The position numbers were made by a program, and so were the translations under genes. Of a DNA stretch of 64,000 nucleotides, positions 25,103-35,085 are shown piece by piece. The first letter of the stretch is position 1. The number at the start of each line of letters is the position of its first letter. The DNA is from Belliella buryatensis (GTDB lineage Bacteria > Bacteroidota > Bacteroidia > Cytophagales > Cyclobacteriaceae), in assembly GCF_900188245.1 (NCBI RefSeq), contig NZ_FZOK01000005.1, positions 62,001 to 126,000 of the forward strand, written 5' to 3'. The notes beneath the pieces are model-generated. The model worked only from the letters and a program-made list of their open reading frames with translations. It ran no database searches and had not been told where the DNA came from.

Positions 25103-26341
25103 TTACCTGATTTGGCCTTCTCCTCTTATGATCCATTTATAACTGGTGAGTTCAGCTAAGGCCATTGGCCCTCTAGCGTGCAGCTTTTGGGTACTGATTC
25201 CGATCTCAGCGCCCATACCAAATTGATTCCCATCTGTAAATGCCGTGGATGCATTGGCATAAACTGCCGCTGCATCTACCATTTGCAGGAAATAATCAAT
25301 GTTTTCGGAAGATTCGCTAATGATGGCCTCACTATGCTTGGAGCTGAATAGATCAATGTGAGCGATTGCCTCTTCTATATTTGAAACTGTCTTGATGGCC
25401 ATTTTTAAGGAAAGAAATTCAGTTCCAAAATGATGGGCTTCAGCTTTCGAAACTAAAGGATGATCGCCGATGACCTTATAAGAAAAATCATCTGCAAAGA
25501 CCTCAACATTGGACGCGAATATATCAGTTAATAAGGACCTCAAATCATTCAATCTACTATGATGAATAATCAGACAGTCTAAACTATTACATACACTTGG
25601 TCTTCTGGTTTTAGCATTGGTAATAATGGATTTTCCTTTGTGCAAGTCGGCAGTTTCATCAAAATAAGTGTGCACTATGCCAGCTCCAGTTTCAATCACA
25701 GGTACTTTTGAGTGTGTTCTTACATAATTTATCAAGCCTTGACTGCCTCTTGGAATGATAATGTCTACATAACCGACAGCTTCTAGTAAAGCAATTGTTG
25801 ATACCCTGTCTGGAGGTAATAGTAGAAAGGCCTCAGCTGGTAAATCAAACTCCTTTAAAGTCTCCTGGATGATATTCATAATGGCTTTGTTCGATTCTGA
25901 AGCATCAGAACTTCCTTTGAGCACTAAGCCATTCCCAGATTTCAAAGCAATACAGAACACATCAAAAGTCACGTTTGGTCGAGCCTCGTAGATTACTCCA
26001 AGCACGCCAAGAGGCACACTTACTTTTTTTAAATGTAAACCATTGTCAAGGACTTTCTCTTCTATTATTTTTCCCAAAGGGGAGGGTAGAGCGGCTACTT
26101 GGATGATTTCCTTTGTAATCGATAAAATTCGATCATTAGTCAAGAGCAATCTATCATACTTTGGATCAGTAGGATCCATTTTAAGTAAATCTTTTTGGTT
26201 AGCTGCAAGTATTTCCTTTGAGGCCTTCAGCGTGTTTTCAGCAAGTTTTTCTAATACATGCTTTACCAACGTAGCGTCTAATAACGCTAGCTTTTTAGCT
26301 GAGCGCTTTAGTTCTTTAAAATGTGTTTGTAAATTATTCAT
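25103..26341 (-). CDS. proA: Glutamate-5-semialdehyde dehydrogenase
   Basis: 412 residues from the ATG at 26341 (an in-frame TTG lies two codons earlier). It reduces glutamyl-5-phosphate to the semialdehyde with NADPH in proline synthesis. Signatures are VPLGVLGVIYEARPNVTFDV, KGSSDASESNKA, the catalytic Cys in NAKTRRPSVCNSLDCLIIH, and ANASTAFTDGNQFGMGAEIGISTQKLHARGPMAL. The start overlaps the proB stop by eight bases, so the two are coupled. Length matches the family (about 415). Confidence 0.96.
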   Translation of the reverse strand: MNNLQTHFKELKRSAKKLALLDATLVKHVLEKLAENTLKASKEILAANQKDLLKMDPTDPKYDRLLLTNDRILSITKEIIQVAALPSPLGKIIEEKVLDNGLHLKKVSVPLGVLGVIYEARPNVTFDVFCIALKSGNGLVLKGSSDASESNKAIMNIIQETLKEFDLPAEAFLLLPPDRVSTIALLEAVGYVDIIIPRGSQGLINYVRTHSKVPVIETGAGIVHTYFDETADLHKGKSIITNAKTRRPSVCNSLDCLIIHHSRLNDLRSLLTDIFASNVEVFADDFSYKVIGDHPLVSKAEAHHFGTEFLSLKMAIKTVSNIEEAIAHIDLFSSKHSEAIISESSENIDYFLQMVDAAAVYANASTAFTDGNQFGMGAEIGISTQKLHARGPMALAELTSYKWIIRGEGQIR

Positions 26342-27416
26342 TACCAAAAATGTAAAGGTAATTGTAATGTATTAATGGCTTCTGATTTTTAAGACCTACT
26401 TTTTCTACAGCCACTTTAGAGGAATATTCAGCTCTTCCTAACCCAATGGTTCTGCCTGTATCATCTGAAATCCTAAGGATGTCACCTTTGTCAAAATTTC
26501 CAGATATCTCAATGATACCTACAGGGAGTAAACTGCTGATTTTTTGTTGTGTCAATGCGAGTCTTGCACCTTCATTTATTTTGACGGCTCCCTTATAGTA
26601 ATTAATACCATGGGCCAACCACTTTTTAGAACTCTGCTTGGCTTTTTGTGGCTGAAAGTAAGTACATTTAGCAGTTCCATTTTGGATTTGACTGATGATT
26701 TTTTTAGTTTTTCCATTCGCTATAAAGACCTGAATTCCCAGATTTGCAGCTTTTGATGCCATATTGAGTTTGGTGAGCATACCACCTCTACCGAATGAAG
26801 ATTTGGAGGCCGTAATAAAATTGCTGAGATTTTTGTCATGATGATGAACGATTCGAAGTATTTCAGAACCTTCATCATCAGGATGTCCAGTGTAAATTCC
26901 ATTCACATTGGTAAGCAAAATCAAAGTATCAGCATCAACCATTGCAGCGGTTAGACTGGCAAGTTCGTCATTGTCTGTGAACATTAGCTCTGTAATAGCT
27001 ACTGTATCATTTTCATTGACAATAGGAATGACACCTTGATCCAAAAGTCCAAGAAGACAATTTTTCATATTGAGAAAATGCTTTCGATCTCTGAAATCCT
27101 CCTTTGTTACAAGTATTTGAGCGACTTGAAGTGAGTATTTTTGGAATATAGATTTATAAGTCTTGATCAATTCAATCTGTCCAGTAGACGCCCAGATTTG
27201 TTTTTTGATCACTGGATTTATTTTTTCCGGCAAATTAATTTCTTTACGTCCAAAGGCGACCGCACCTGAGCTGACCAGAATGACTTTGACTCCTGAACTT
27301 CTAAGAAGTGCTATTTCAGCTGCCAATTGTTTCATTCTAGCAAAGTCAGGATTACCATCATTTGCAGTCAAGACATTTGAACCGATTTTGATTATGCAGA
27401 ATTTGATAGGTTTCAT
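26334..27416 (-). CDS. proB: Glutamate 5-kinase with PUA domain
   Basis: 360 residues from the ATG at 27416. Alternative starts at 27434 (ATG) and 27437 (GTG) would run through an inverted repeat and add residues before the conserved KIGSNVLT. It phosphorylates glutamate, the first and feedback-inhibited step of proline synthesis. The kinase domain shows VSSGAVAFGRKEI, PIVNENDTVA and FTDNDELASLTAAMVDADTLILLTNVNGIYTG. The C-terminal ~90 residues (GAVKINEGARLAL...GDILRISDD) are the PUA domain. Overlap with proA is eight bases. The upstream inverted repeat is a candidate operator. Confidence 0.95.
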   Translation of the reverse strand: MKPIKFCIIKIGSNVLTANDGNPDFARMKQLAAEIALLRSSGVKVILVSSGAVAFGRKEINLPEKINPVIKKQIWASTGQIELIKTYKSIFQKYSLQVAQILVTKEDFRDRKHFLNMKNCLLGLLDQGVIPIVNENDTVAITELMFTDNDELASLTAAMVDADTLILLTNVNGIYTGHPDDEGSEILRIVHHHDKNLSNFITASKSSFGRGGMLTKLNMASKAANLGIQVFIANGKTKKIISQIQNGTAKCTYFQPQKAKQSSKKWLAHGINYYKGAVKINEGARLALTQQKISSLLPVGIIEISGNFDKGDILRISDDTGRTIGLGRAEYSSKVAVEKVGLKNQKPLIHYNYLYIFGNE

Positions 27417-27418
27417 CT

Positions 27419-27444
27419 TAATATTGTGAATCATCACAATATTA
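27419..27444. promoter_or_regulatory. 11-bp inverted repeat in front of proB
   Basis: TAATATTGTGA (27419-27429) and TCACAATATTA (27434-27444) are perfect inverted arms around a four-base spacer, 3-28 bases before the proB ATG. On the minus strand the first arm also contains TAATATTG, one base from the -7 consensus, with TTTGC about 23 bases upstream. A repressor bound here would block both promoter and ribosome entry. Confidence 0.55.
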
Positions 27445-27496
27445 GATATTTGATTATTGAATATAGAGCAAAAAACTATTTTCTATAAAAAGATGA

Positions 27497-28501
27497 TTAA
27501 AACCAGCGTTTTCTTTTGAAATAATACATCATCATCAAAGAAACTACTAAAAAGAATATCCAGCTACTGAGATATCCATACTTCCAATTGAGTTCAGGCA
27601 TGTATTCGAAGTTCATACCATAGACCCCTGCTATGAAAGTAAGGGGAATAAAAATCGTGGCAATGATGGTCAATGTTTTCATGACCTCATTTTGCTTGAG
27701 GCTGATGTTGGTCATAAAAATCTCCACTAGTGTAGTGATAGACTCCCTTTGCATTTCTAAGTTTTCAATGATTTCTACAGCACTTTCATAGACATCATTG
27801 ATAAAGGGTGCTGAGCGCTTGGTAATAAAAGGACTGTCTGACTTTCTCCATGCGGAAACTAATTCTCGTGTCGGCCAGATTATTTTTTTGATCTCCTGAA
27901 GACTTTTTCTTTGTTTGTATATATCTGCTAAATGTACTTTTTTTAAATCATTGATGATGTCATCTTCCAGTTTTTCTGTTTGGTCACTGATCAACTCGAG
28001 AATCACATAATACTGATCAAGAATTGCATCGAGTAAAGTATAGACAAAATAGTCCGTGCCATACTTTCTCATTTTCCCATTAGGGTTTTCGAGTCTTGTG
28101 CGGATTGGATCAAAGATGTCATATTCATTTTCTTGGAAAGTTATGACCACATTTTTATTAAAAGCGATGCTGATTTGTTCTATTTCAAGTTGATCAATAT
28201 TGCTTTTGGTATACAGCATCTTGGAAACAATCAGGATAAAATTATCAAAATCCTCTAATTTAGGCCTTTGCTCAGTATTATCAATGTCATCTAATGCTAC
28301 TGGATGAAGATCAAAATAGGCACAAACATCTAGAAAAACACCTTCTTGATTACTCTTGTGGACATTTAACCAATATTTCTTATCACTTCCTAAAATAGAC
28401 TCAAGCTCGTCTAGGTTTTTGAGATGATGTTTTTCAAAATGATTTTCTGAAAAAGTATAAAGCTCGAGACTTCTATGAGATGTGGAAGAGTTGGAGCTCA
28501 T
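27497..28501 (-). CDS. corA: CorA-family magnesium/cobalt transporter
   Basis: 334 residues. The large N-terminal cytoplasmic domain begins LELYTFSENHFEKHHL and contains WLNVHKSNQEGVFLDVCAYFDLHPVALDDIDNTEQRPKLEDFDNFILIV, a family block. Two C-terminal helices carry the pore: TIIATIFIPLTFIAGVYGMNFEYMPELNWKYGY, with the signature GMN between them, and a basic tail YFKRKRWF. It moves divalent cations inward as a pentamer. A receiver gene precedes it by four bases, an unusual pairing. Confidence 0.95.
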   Translation of the reverse strand: MSSNSSTSHRSLELYTFSENHFEKHHLKNLDELESILGSDKKYWLNVHKSNQEGVFLDVCAYFDLHPVALDDIDNTEQRPKLEDFDNFILIVSKMLYTKSNIDQLEIEQISIAFNKNVVITFQENEYDIFDPIRTRLENPNGKMRKYGTDYFVYTLLDAILDQYYVILELISDQTEKLEDDIINDLKKVHLADIYKQRKSLQEIKKIIWPTRELVSAWRKSDSPFITKRSAPFINDVYESAVEIIENLEMQRESITTLVEIFMTNISLKQNEVMKTLTIIATIFIPLTFIAGVYGMNFEYMPELNWKYGYLSSWIFFLVVSLMMMYYFKRKRWF

Positions 28502-28505
28502 GTTC

Positions 28506-28880
28506 TTAAAGAATATTTTTAAACTTATCTGGGGTGAGTGGCTTTTCTATAAAGCCTTCAACACAGTTATATTGCTTTGCTTTTTGCCTATCCTGAAAAT
28601 CAATTGAGCTGGATAACATGATAATTCTGTCACCTCTGCTTTCGAATTTCTGACTGTAATGGTTAAGAAAATCCCAACCATTCATGACTGGCATATTGAT
28701 GTCTAACAAAATGAGTGTTTTTTCATCAGAATTGAGTTGGTCTATTCGTTCGAGTGCTTTTTCAGCTTCTAAAAATTCTTCTACTTGTTCTGCGACTTCC
28801 AATTTCGAAATCAATCGCTTGTTGATCAAATTGTTAATCGGATCATCATCTACTAAAATAATGGAATAAAACTGATGCAT
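28506..28880 (-). CDS. Single-domain response regulator linked to corA
   Basis: 124 residues, receiver only: D11-D12-D13, phospho-acceptor Asp60 in LILLDINMPVMNGWDF, the Ser pair in IIMLSSSID and the Lys in FIEKPLTP. The DPINN(L/I)IN beginning and NMPVMNGW block are the Bacteroidota subtype usually partnered with hybrid kinases. It is four bases upstream of corA, so both should be on one mRNA. No kinase is nearby, and whether it affects the transporter is unknown. The 196-bp gap 28881-29076 holds the groEL terminator. Confidence 0.92.
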   Translation of the reverse strand: MHQFYSIILVDDDPINNLINKRLISKLEVAEQVEEFLEAEKALERIDQLNSDEKTLILLDINMPVMNGWDFLNHYSQKFESRGDRIIMLSSSIDFQDRQKAKQYNCVEGFIEKPLTPDKFKNIL

Positions 28881-29020
28881 TAATTTATCGCTGATAAAAG
28901 TTATTTAATCATTGGATATACGTGTCCTAAATTACAATTATAATCTTATGATAAAAATAGAATGTTTGTGTTTTTCCTTCAATAATTTAAGTTTTAGATA
29001 CAAACTGCTTGAAAATCAAA

Positions 29021-29051
29021 ATAAAAAGAGGAATCATGTGATTCCTCTTTT
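29021..29051 (-). terminator. Rho-independent terminator of groES-groEL
   Basis: AAAAGAGGAATCA pairs perfectly with TGATTCCTCTTTT (loop of two bases, effectively four). On the minus strand it is followed by TTTTTATTTT. It starts 26 bases after the groEL stop. Confidence 0.9.
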
Positions 29052-29076
29052 ATAAAATTTACATGAACGGATGATA

Positions 29077-30708
<1,632 letters not shown>

Positions 30709-30748
30709 TTAGATTCTTTTAAGGTTTTTGATTGTTTGAAATAGATGA

Positions 30749-31027
30749 TTAAAGAATAGCAAAGATGTCGGCTTCTCTCATAATCAAGAAGTCTTTGCCC
30801 TCTACTGAAAGCTCAGTACCAGCATACTTACCATACAATACAGTATCACCTACTTTGACAGTCAATGGTTCATCTTTTTTACCACTGCCCACGGCTACAA
30901 CTGTACCTTTTTGAGGTTTTTCTTTTGCTGTATCCGGAATGTACAATCCTGAAGCGGTTTTTTCTTCAGCTGCAGCAGGCTCTACCAGAACTCTATCTGC
31001 AAGAGGCTTGATGTTGACTTGTGACAT
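30749..31027 (-). CDS. groS: 10 kDa co-chaperonin GroES
   Basis: 92 residues of normal length. Family blocks: [42 protein letters not shown] (the mobile loop around GLYIPD) and [29 protein letters not shown]. It caps GroEL. It is first in the groES-groEL operon. The 221-bp divergent gap to 31249 contains no TTAGCACTC-type repeat and no clean TAnnTTTG box on the minus strand, so its heat control is not evident from sequence. Confidence 0.98.
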   Translation of the reverse strand: MSQVNIKPLADRVLVEPAAAEEKTASGLYIPDTAKEKPQKGTVVAVGSGKKDEPLTVKVGDTVLYGKYAGTELSVEGKDFLIMREADIFAIL

Positions 31028-31248
31028 AATTATTAGTTTTAATTAAGGTTATTTCAAAATTCTTACGTGCTCCAATACTCAGTTTTTATGCCAATCATTT
31101 TAGCTATAATAAGTATGACATAAAGTCTTAAATTCAGTCGAGATCACCTGTCAGTAATGGATATTAGATAACTATGAACTGTCAAATTTTCAATCTATTC
31201 TTTTTTGAATGTCAGTTTTTTCTTAAATTTTAAACAAATCTGAACTGT

Positions 31249-31956
31249 ATGAAAACACTATCTGAAAATTGGATCACAGAAGGATGGATTGATTTTGAAT
31301 ACAAGAGATATTTGCTCCTAGCTTACCTTCAAGATGTAGGTGTCAATTTCCAGCAAGTAAAATTGTATCCTCCATTAGCCGACTTGATTCACCATTACAG
31401 CAAATTGAAATCATTTGCTGAGAATAAGGATCAGCTCAGATCCTCTTTTCCTAAACTTCTGGAAAGTGCTGATCTCAAGGAGATGAAATTCAATTATAAG
31501 CCCATTTTCTTTGATGATGAGACTATGAAACAACTTGAGGAAATTGTAGCTTATGCATTGCCTCGATTCAAAAATCATATTGAAGAAGGGAAGAGTATTT
31601 ATGATTTTCTTGAGAGTGAAATGTCGCTAGAACCAGTGGGGATTTCTCCGCTATACCAAAAAGAAGGATATTTGATGCTTACCCAAGAGAATGTGAAGGA
31701 CATAGCAGTTTATAAATATAAAATCAGCCTCTTCCAAAACAGTATAGATCGATTCAAAGGTGTAATGCTACAATTTATTAAGAATGTCAGAAGTTCTCTG
31801 GTCAATACTGTGGAGCAGATCAAGTTGAATTTGATCAAGGAATACCAAGACCTGCCTAATCCTGCTACTTATAGAATTCATTCCAAATATCAGATTCCTT
31901 TGCAAGAAAGTATGATTCCCATCAGTAAAAGGCTCTTATTGAAAAATGTAGAATAA
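31249..31956 (+). CDS. Conserved hypothetical protein
   Basis: 235 residues; I do not recognise a named domain but it looks like a Bacteroidota-specific conserved protein. It is soluble, begins MKTLSENWITEGWIDFEYKRYLLLAYLQ and is mainly alpha-helical, with a charged middle and the block FLESEMSLEPVGISPLYQKEGYLML. No catalytic motif is apparent. Its place between groES and the secG-lptE-miaB group, divergent from the first and convergent on the second, may be conserved synteny. Coding potential is strong (long, single frame, normal codons). Confidence 0.75.
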   Translation: MKTLSENWITEGWIDFEYKRYLLLAYLQDVGVNFQQVKLYPPLADLIHHYSKLKSFAENKDQLRSSFPKLLESADLKEMKFNYKPIFFDDETMKQLEEIVAYALPRFKNHIEEGKSIYDFLESEMSLEPVGISPLYQKEGYLMLTQENVKDIAVYKYKISLFQNSIDRFKGVMLQFIKNVRSSLVNTVEQIKLNLIKEYQDLPNPATYRIHSKYQIPLQESMIPISKRLLLKNVE

Positions 31957-31983
31957 AAAAAGCTCTCCTTTTCAGGAGAGCTC
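31954..31983 (-). terminator. Terminator of the miaB-secG operon
   Basis: AGCTCTCCT (31961-31969) pairs with AGGAGAGCT (31974-31982) around a four-base loop. On the minus strand it ends in seven T residues (A-run 31954-31960). It overlaps the stop of the facing gene. Confidence 0.88.
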
Positions 31984-32005
31984 TATAAATTTAAATTTTT
32001 ATCAT

Positions 32006-32395
32006 TTAATTTTCTTCAGAACCTTCACCTTCTACTGGAAGCTGGACACCCTCTACTTCGGTAGGAGTGGTAGGAAGAAGGGATTCACCGCTCTCGCTAT
32101 TATCAAACTGAGGAGTAATGATTTGTCTTTTTGCATTCTCAATATTTGGAGAGCTGAAAGAGTCCACACTTGATGAAGTGTAAAATGCAGAAGAAACCAA
32201 GGATAAAACCAAGATAGCAATAGCTAATACCCAAGTTGATTTCTCAAGGATATTTCCTGTTTTGGTAACACCCATAATCTGGGAAGCACTTCCACCAAAA
32301 GCAGCGCCTACACCACCTTTTGAGTTTTGTGAAAGGATGACCAAAACCAATAAAACTGCCAATACAATTATAATGCTGATAAGTACGGTAAACAT
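32006..32395 (-). CDS. secG: Preprotein translocase subunit SecG
   Basis: 129 residues. Two membrane helices (about 3-20 and 50-70) flank the conserved loop LSQNSKGGVGAAFGGSASQIMGVTKTGNILEKSTW, in which GGVGAAFGG is the family signature. The C-terminal ~55 residues form an extra acidic tail compared with E. coli SecG. It assists SecYE in protein export. It is last of a run miaB, sigma-54 activator, lptE, hypothetical, secG, and is followed by a terminator. Confidence 0.94.
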   Translation of the reverse strand: MFTVLISIIIVLAVLLVLVILSQNSKGGVGAAFGGSASQIMGVTKTGNILEKSTWVLAIAILVLSLVSSAFYTSSSVDSFSSPNIENAKRQIITPQFDNSESGESLLPTTPTEVEGVQLPVEGEGSEEN

Positions 32396-32405
32396 ATTTT
32401 AAATT

Positions 32406-33203
32406 TTAATCTTCTAATTCTTTTATCAAGTCCGCAAAGTAAGTGCTTTTATTTGGAAATTTCACCATCAATTTTTGATAAATTTCTTTGGCTTTTCCTT
32501 TCTTACCTTGCTTAATCAGTAATTTAGCAAAAGACTCTGAGAGAATATTTGGATTGAGTTGTGTGCTTTTTTCGGAAAGGTCTTCTTGCTTTTGTACGCT
32601 TTCGATTTCTTTGATAGTTGCAAGTTTGATTTCCTTTTTGCTAAATGCTTTGATAATATCTATTTGTTCTTTCTTTTTGACATCTACGATCTCTTTTTTC
32701 TCTTTTCTTTTGATCGTTTCTATCAGGTCATCTGCTGCACCTGCTCTTTTTTTACGTTTTGGCTTTTTGGTTTTTTCTGTCTCTTCAGATTCTTCCTTCT
32801 GTTTGGAAGTCAGCTCCTCTCCGAGTTTTTTCAATAAGCCAGCTCTCTGTGTTGGGTTTTCTTCTGGACTTGGTTTGGGGATCAGTTCTGCATCTTCCTC
32901 AACTTCTTCTTTTTCTGAAAGTGTTTTTTTGTCAGAAGAGGGATTGTTCGGTCTTGAATCTGGAAGTATTAATCTTTCTTCAAGTAACTTTTTCAACCAA
33001 GCCCTATTGGGACTACTGATTGCCGCCCATGCAAGGAAATCTTTGGATTGACCTTTAGATTTTTGATGCTCATATTTTGCCAACAAAACATTCGGAATCT
33101 GAAAATAGGGGAAATTTTCATGCAGTTTTACAAGTTGATTAACTTGCTCTTTGCTGAGTTGATCTCCGTGCTTGATGATATCCAAAAATTGTTCTGCGTT
33201 CAC
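32406..33203 (-). CDS. Conserved hypothetical protein of the lptE-secG locus
   Basis: 265 residues without signal peptide or membrane helix. The N-terminal ~85 residues are ordered (VNQLVKLHENFPYFQIPNVLLAKYEHQKS, AISSPNRAWLKKLLEERL). A long disordered middle rich in Lys, Glu and Pro follows. The C-terminal ~45 residues (SESFAKLLIKQGKKGKAKEIYQKLMVKFPNKSTYFADLIKELE) look like one TPR helix pair. It lies 10 bp before secG and 36 bp after lptE. Role unknown; a scaffolding protein of the envelope-biogenesis operon is a guess from context. Confidence 0.75.
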   Translation of the reverse strand: MNAEQFLDIIKHGDQLSKEQVNQLVKLHENFPYFQIPNVLLAKYEHQKSKGQSKDFLAWAAISSPNRAWLKKLLEERLILPDSRPNNPSSDKKTLSEKEEVEEDAELIPKPSPEENPTQRAGLLKKLGEELTSKQKEESEETEKTKKPKRKKRAGAADDLIETIKRKEKKEIVDVKKKEQIDIIKAFSKKEIKLATIKEIESVQKQEDLSEKSTQLNPNILSESFAKLLIKQGKKGKAKEIYQKLMVKFPNKSTYFADLIKELED

Positions 33204-33239
33204 TGTCTTTCAGTTAATGAATTTCGAATATAATCATTT

Positions 33240-33785
33240 TTACCAATTGGCTACCGTTGCAGTAAAAATATCCTGAATGATGTTTTCGAAGATTTCTTCA
33301 ATCAAGACACTTTCCACTTGTAGAATAGAAGTGTTACGAGGGTCATAATCTTGGAAGAATGAAAAGCTACGCTTTAGATTTTCCTCTTCATTGGCCATAT
33401 TGATATATTCTACTTCTACTACAATCGTAAGACGCATTTGACCAGCTCTATCTGGAGCATTTGGATCTGTGCTAGTTACAGTAGCCTGAGGCGAGATGGT
33501 GTATCTTGAGATTGCGCCTGAGAATTGAAGGTCACCATTGCTTCTTACTAATTCTAGCTGCGTGTTTCTTTGATAGAATTCTTTCAGTGTTTCTGTGAAT
33601 AGCTGCCCCATATTGGCAGGTCCTCCGCCAGAATCGTTGAAGAAGTTTTCTACTGAAAAGGTCTTAGTGAGGTCATAATTAATATTAGTACCCGTAAAAC
33701 TGTACCTGACGGAGCATGCCTGAACCAAAAGGGCTAAGCTGATGAAAACGAGAGAAAAACTTAGGAACCTACTAATCGATATCAT
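33240..33785 (-). CDS. lptE: LptE-like lipopolysaccharide assembly lipoprotein
   Basis: 181 residues from the ATG at 33785, chosen because a lipoprotein signal begins there (FLSFSLVFISLALLVQAC); an upstream ATG would add 16 residues overlapping the previous gene further. The mature part SVRYSFTGTNINYDLTKTFSVENFFN and later SGAISRYTISPQATV match Bacteroidota LptE-like proteins, the plug of the LptD channel that places LPS in the outer membrane. The start overlaps the sigma-54 activator stop by 14 bases. The operon with secG is a recurrent arrangement in this phylum as far as I recall. Confidence 0.85.
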   Translation of the reverse strand: MISISRFLSFSLVFISLALLVQACSVRYSFTGTNINYDLTKTFSVENFFNDSGGGPANMGQLFTETLKEFYQRNTQLELVRSNGDLQFSGAISRYTISPQATVTSTDPNAPDRAGQMRLTIVVEVEYINMANEEENLKRSFSFFQDYDPRNTSILQVESVLIEEIFENIIQDIFTATVANW

Positions 33786-35085
33786 ACTGCTTGATTTTCC
33801 TATATAACGTCCGCTCAGAGATTCCAAGGTCACTAGCTGCGTATTTTCTTTTGTTGTTGTGCTTAAGAAGTGCTCTGATGATCATTTCTTTTTCTTTCTT
33901 TTCCAAAGAAAGTGAATTATCGTCTTCTTCATGAATGATATCTTCTATGGATTCGTCCTCGTAATCATCTAATTCCTCATTGTTTTTATGTGGATCTATG
34001 ACCAGTGGCATGTTGACAGCAGGCACATTTGAAGAAGAATTATTTTCCTCAAAAGTGACTGGACTTTCCAAATCTTCAAACAAATTTTGATGCTTATTGA
34101 TAATATTAGCATTGAGCCCACCTGATTGATAAGATTCTAGTACGAGCTTTTTGAGTTCGTGCATGTCTTTTTTCATATCAAAAAGCACCTTGTACAAGAT
34201 ATCTCTTTCAGAAAAATCAGTGCTCGAGTCTTTGCTTGAACCAGCCCCCGTGTACGCCGCAGGTAATCTAGTTTGGCCAGTAGGTAAATATCTTCCTAAT
34301 GTGGCAGCGTCGATTTCTCTTTCCTGCTCTAAAAGCGAAATTTGTTCTGCTAAATTTTTAAGCTGCCTAATATTTCCTGGGAAAGGAAATTTCATAAGAA
34401 GTGCCTTAGCGTCTTCATCTAAGGACACAGGTTTTACTTTATATTTTTCAGAAAAGTCAGTTGTAAATTTTCTAAATAGCAAAACAATATCTTCACCACG
34501 CTCCCTCAAAGGAGGGACGAAAATTGGAACTGTATTTAATCTATAGTAAAGGTCTTCTCTGAACTTGCCTTTTTCTACAGCTTTGATTAGGTTGACATTG
34601 GTGGCTGCAATGACCCTAACATTAGTTTTCTGAACTTTAGAGGAACCTACTTTGATAAATTCACCATTTTCAAGAACTCTCAGCAATCTAGCTTGGGTAC
34701 CTAATGGCATCTCCCCTATCTCATCTAGGAAGATTGAGCCACCATCAGTTACTTCAAAGTAGCCTTTTCTAGCTTCGTGAGCACCTGTAAATGAGCCTTT
34801 TTCATGACCAAAGAGCTCAGAATCAATAGTTCCCTCAGGAATGGCTCCACAGTTGATCGCAATGAATTTCCCGTGTTTTCTCACACTTAAAGAGTGAATG
34901 ATCTTGGAAAAAGATTCTTTTCCACTACCACTTTCCCCAGTGATCAATACAGTCATATCGGTAGGAGAGGCCTGCATTGCCACTTGGATGGCATGGTTGA
35001 GCAAAGGGCTATTGCCTATGATTCCAAATCGTTGCTTGACACTTTGTATTTCTGCTGATGTGATCATAGATGATGCTAGATTCAA
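33772..35085 (-). CDS. Sigma-54-dependent transcriptional activator, Fis-type
   Basis: 437 residues. A central AAA+ domain starts almost at once (no receiver or PAS domain): Walker A GESGSGKE at 50-57, the sigma-54 contact loop GSFTGA at 97-102 (GAFTGA with one change), Walker [13 protein letters not shown], and the arginine-rich [11 protein letters not shown]-like [11 protein letters not shown] 120-residue acidic linker leads to a C-terminal Fis helix-turn-helix ([29 protein letters not shown]). It should open sigma-54 promoters; without a sensor domain its input is unclear. It overlaps miaB by four bases and lptE by 14. Confidence 0.94.
   Translation of the reverse strand: MNLASSMITSAEIQSVKQRFGIIGNSPLLNHAIQVAMQASPTDMTVLITGESGSGKESFSKIIHSLSVRKHGKFIAINCGAIPEGTIDSELFGHEKGSFTGAHEARKGYFEVTDGGSIFLDEIGEMPLGTQARLLRVLENGEFIKVGSSKVQKTNVRVIAATNVNLIKAVEKGKFREDLYYRLNTVPIFVPPLRERGEDIVLLFRKFTTDFSEKYKVKPVSLDEDAKALLMKFPFPGNIRQLKNLAEQISLLEQEREIDAATLGRYLPTGQTRLPAAYTGAGSSKDSSTDFSERDILYKVLFDMKKDMHELKKLVLESYQSGGLNANIINKHQNLFEDLESPVTFEENNSSSNVPAVNMPLVIDPHKNNEELDDYEDESIEDIIHEEDDNSLSLEKKEKEMIIRALLKHNNKRKYAASDLGISERTLYRKIKQYDID

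Noticed and set aside
31028-31248. CIRCE/HrcA operator before groES
   Set aside because: No TTAGCACTC-N9-GAGTGCTAA or near match; only an isolated GTGCTC-like word.
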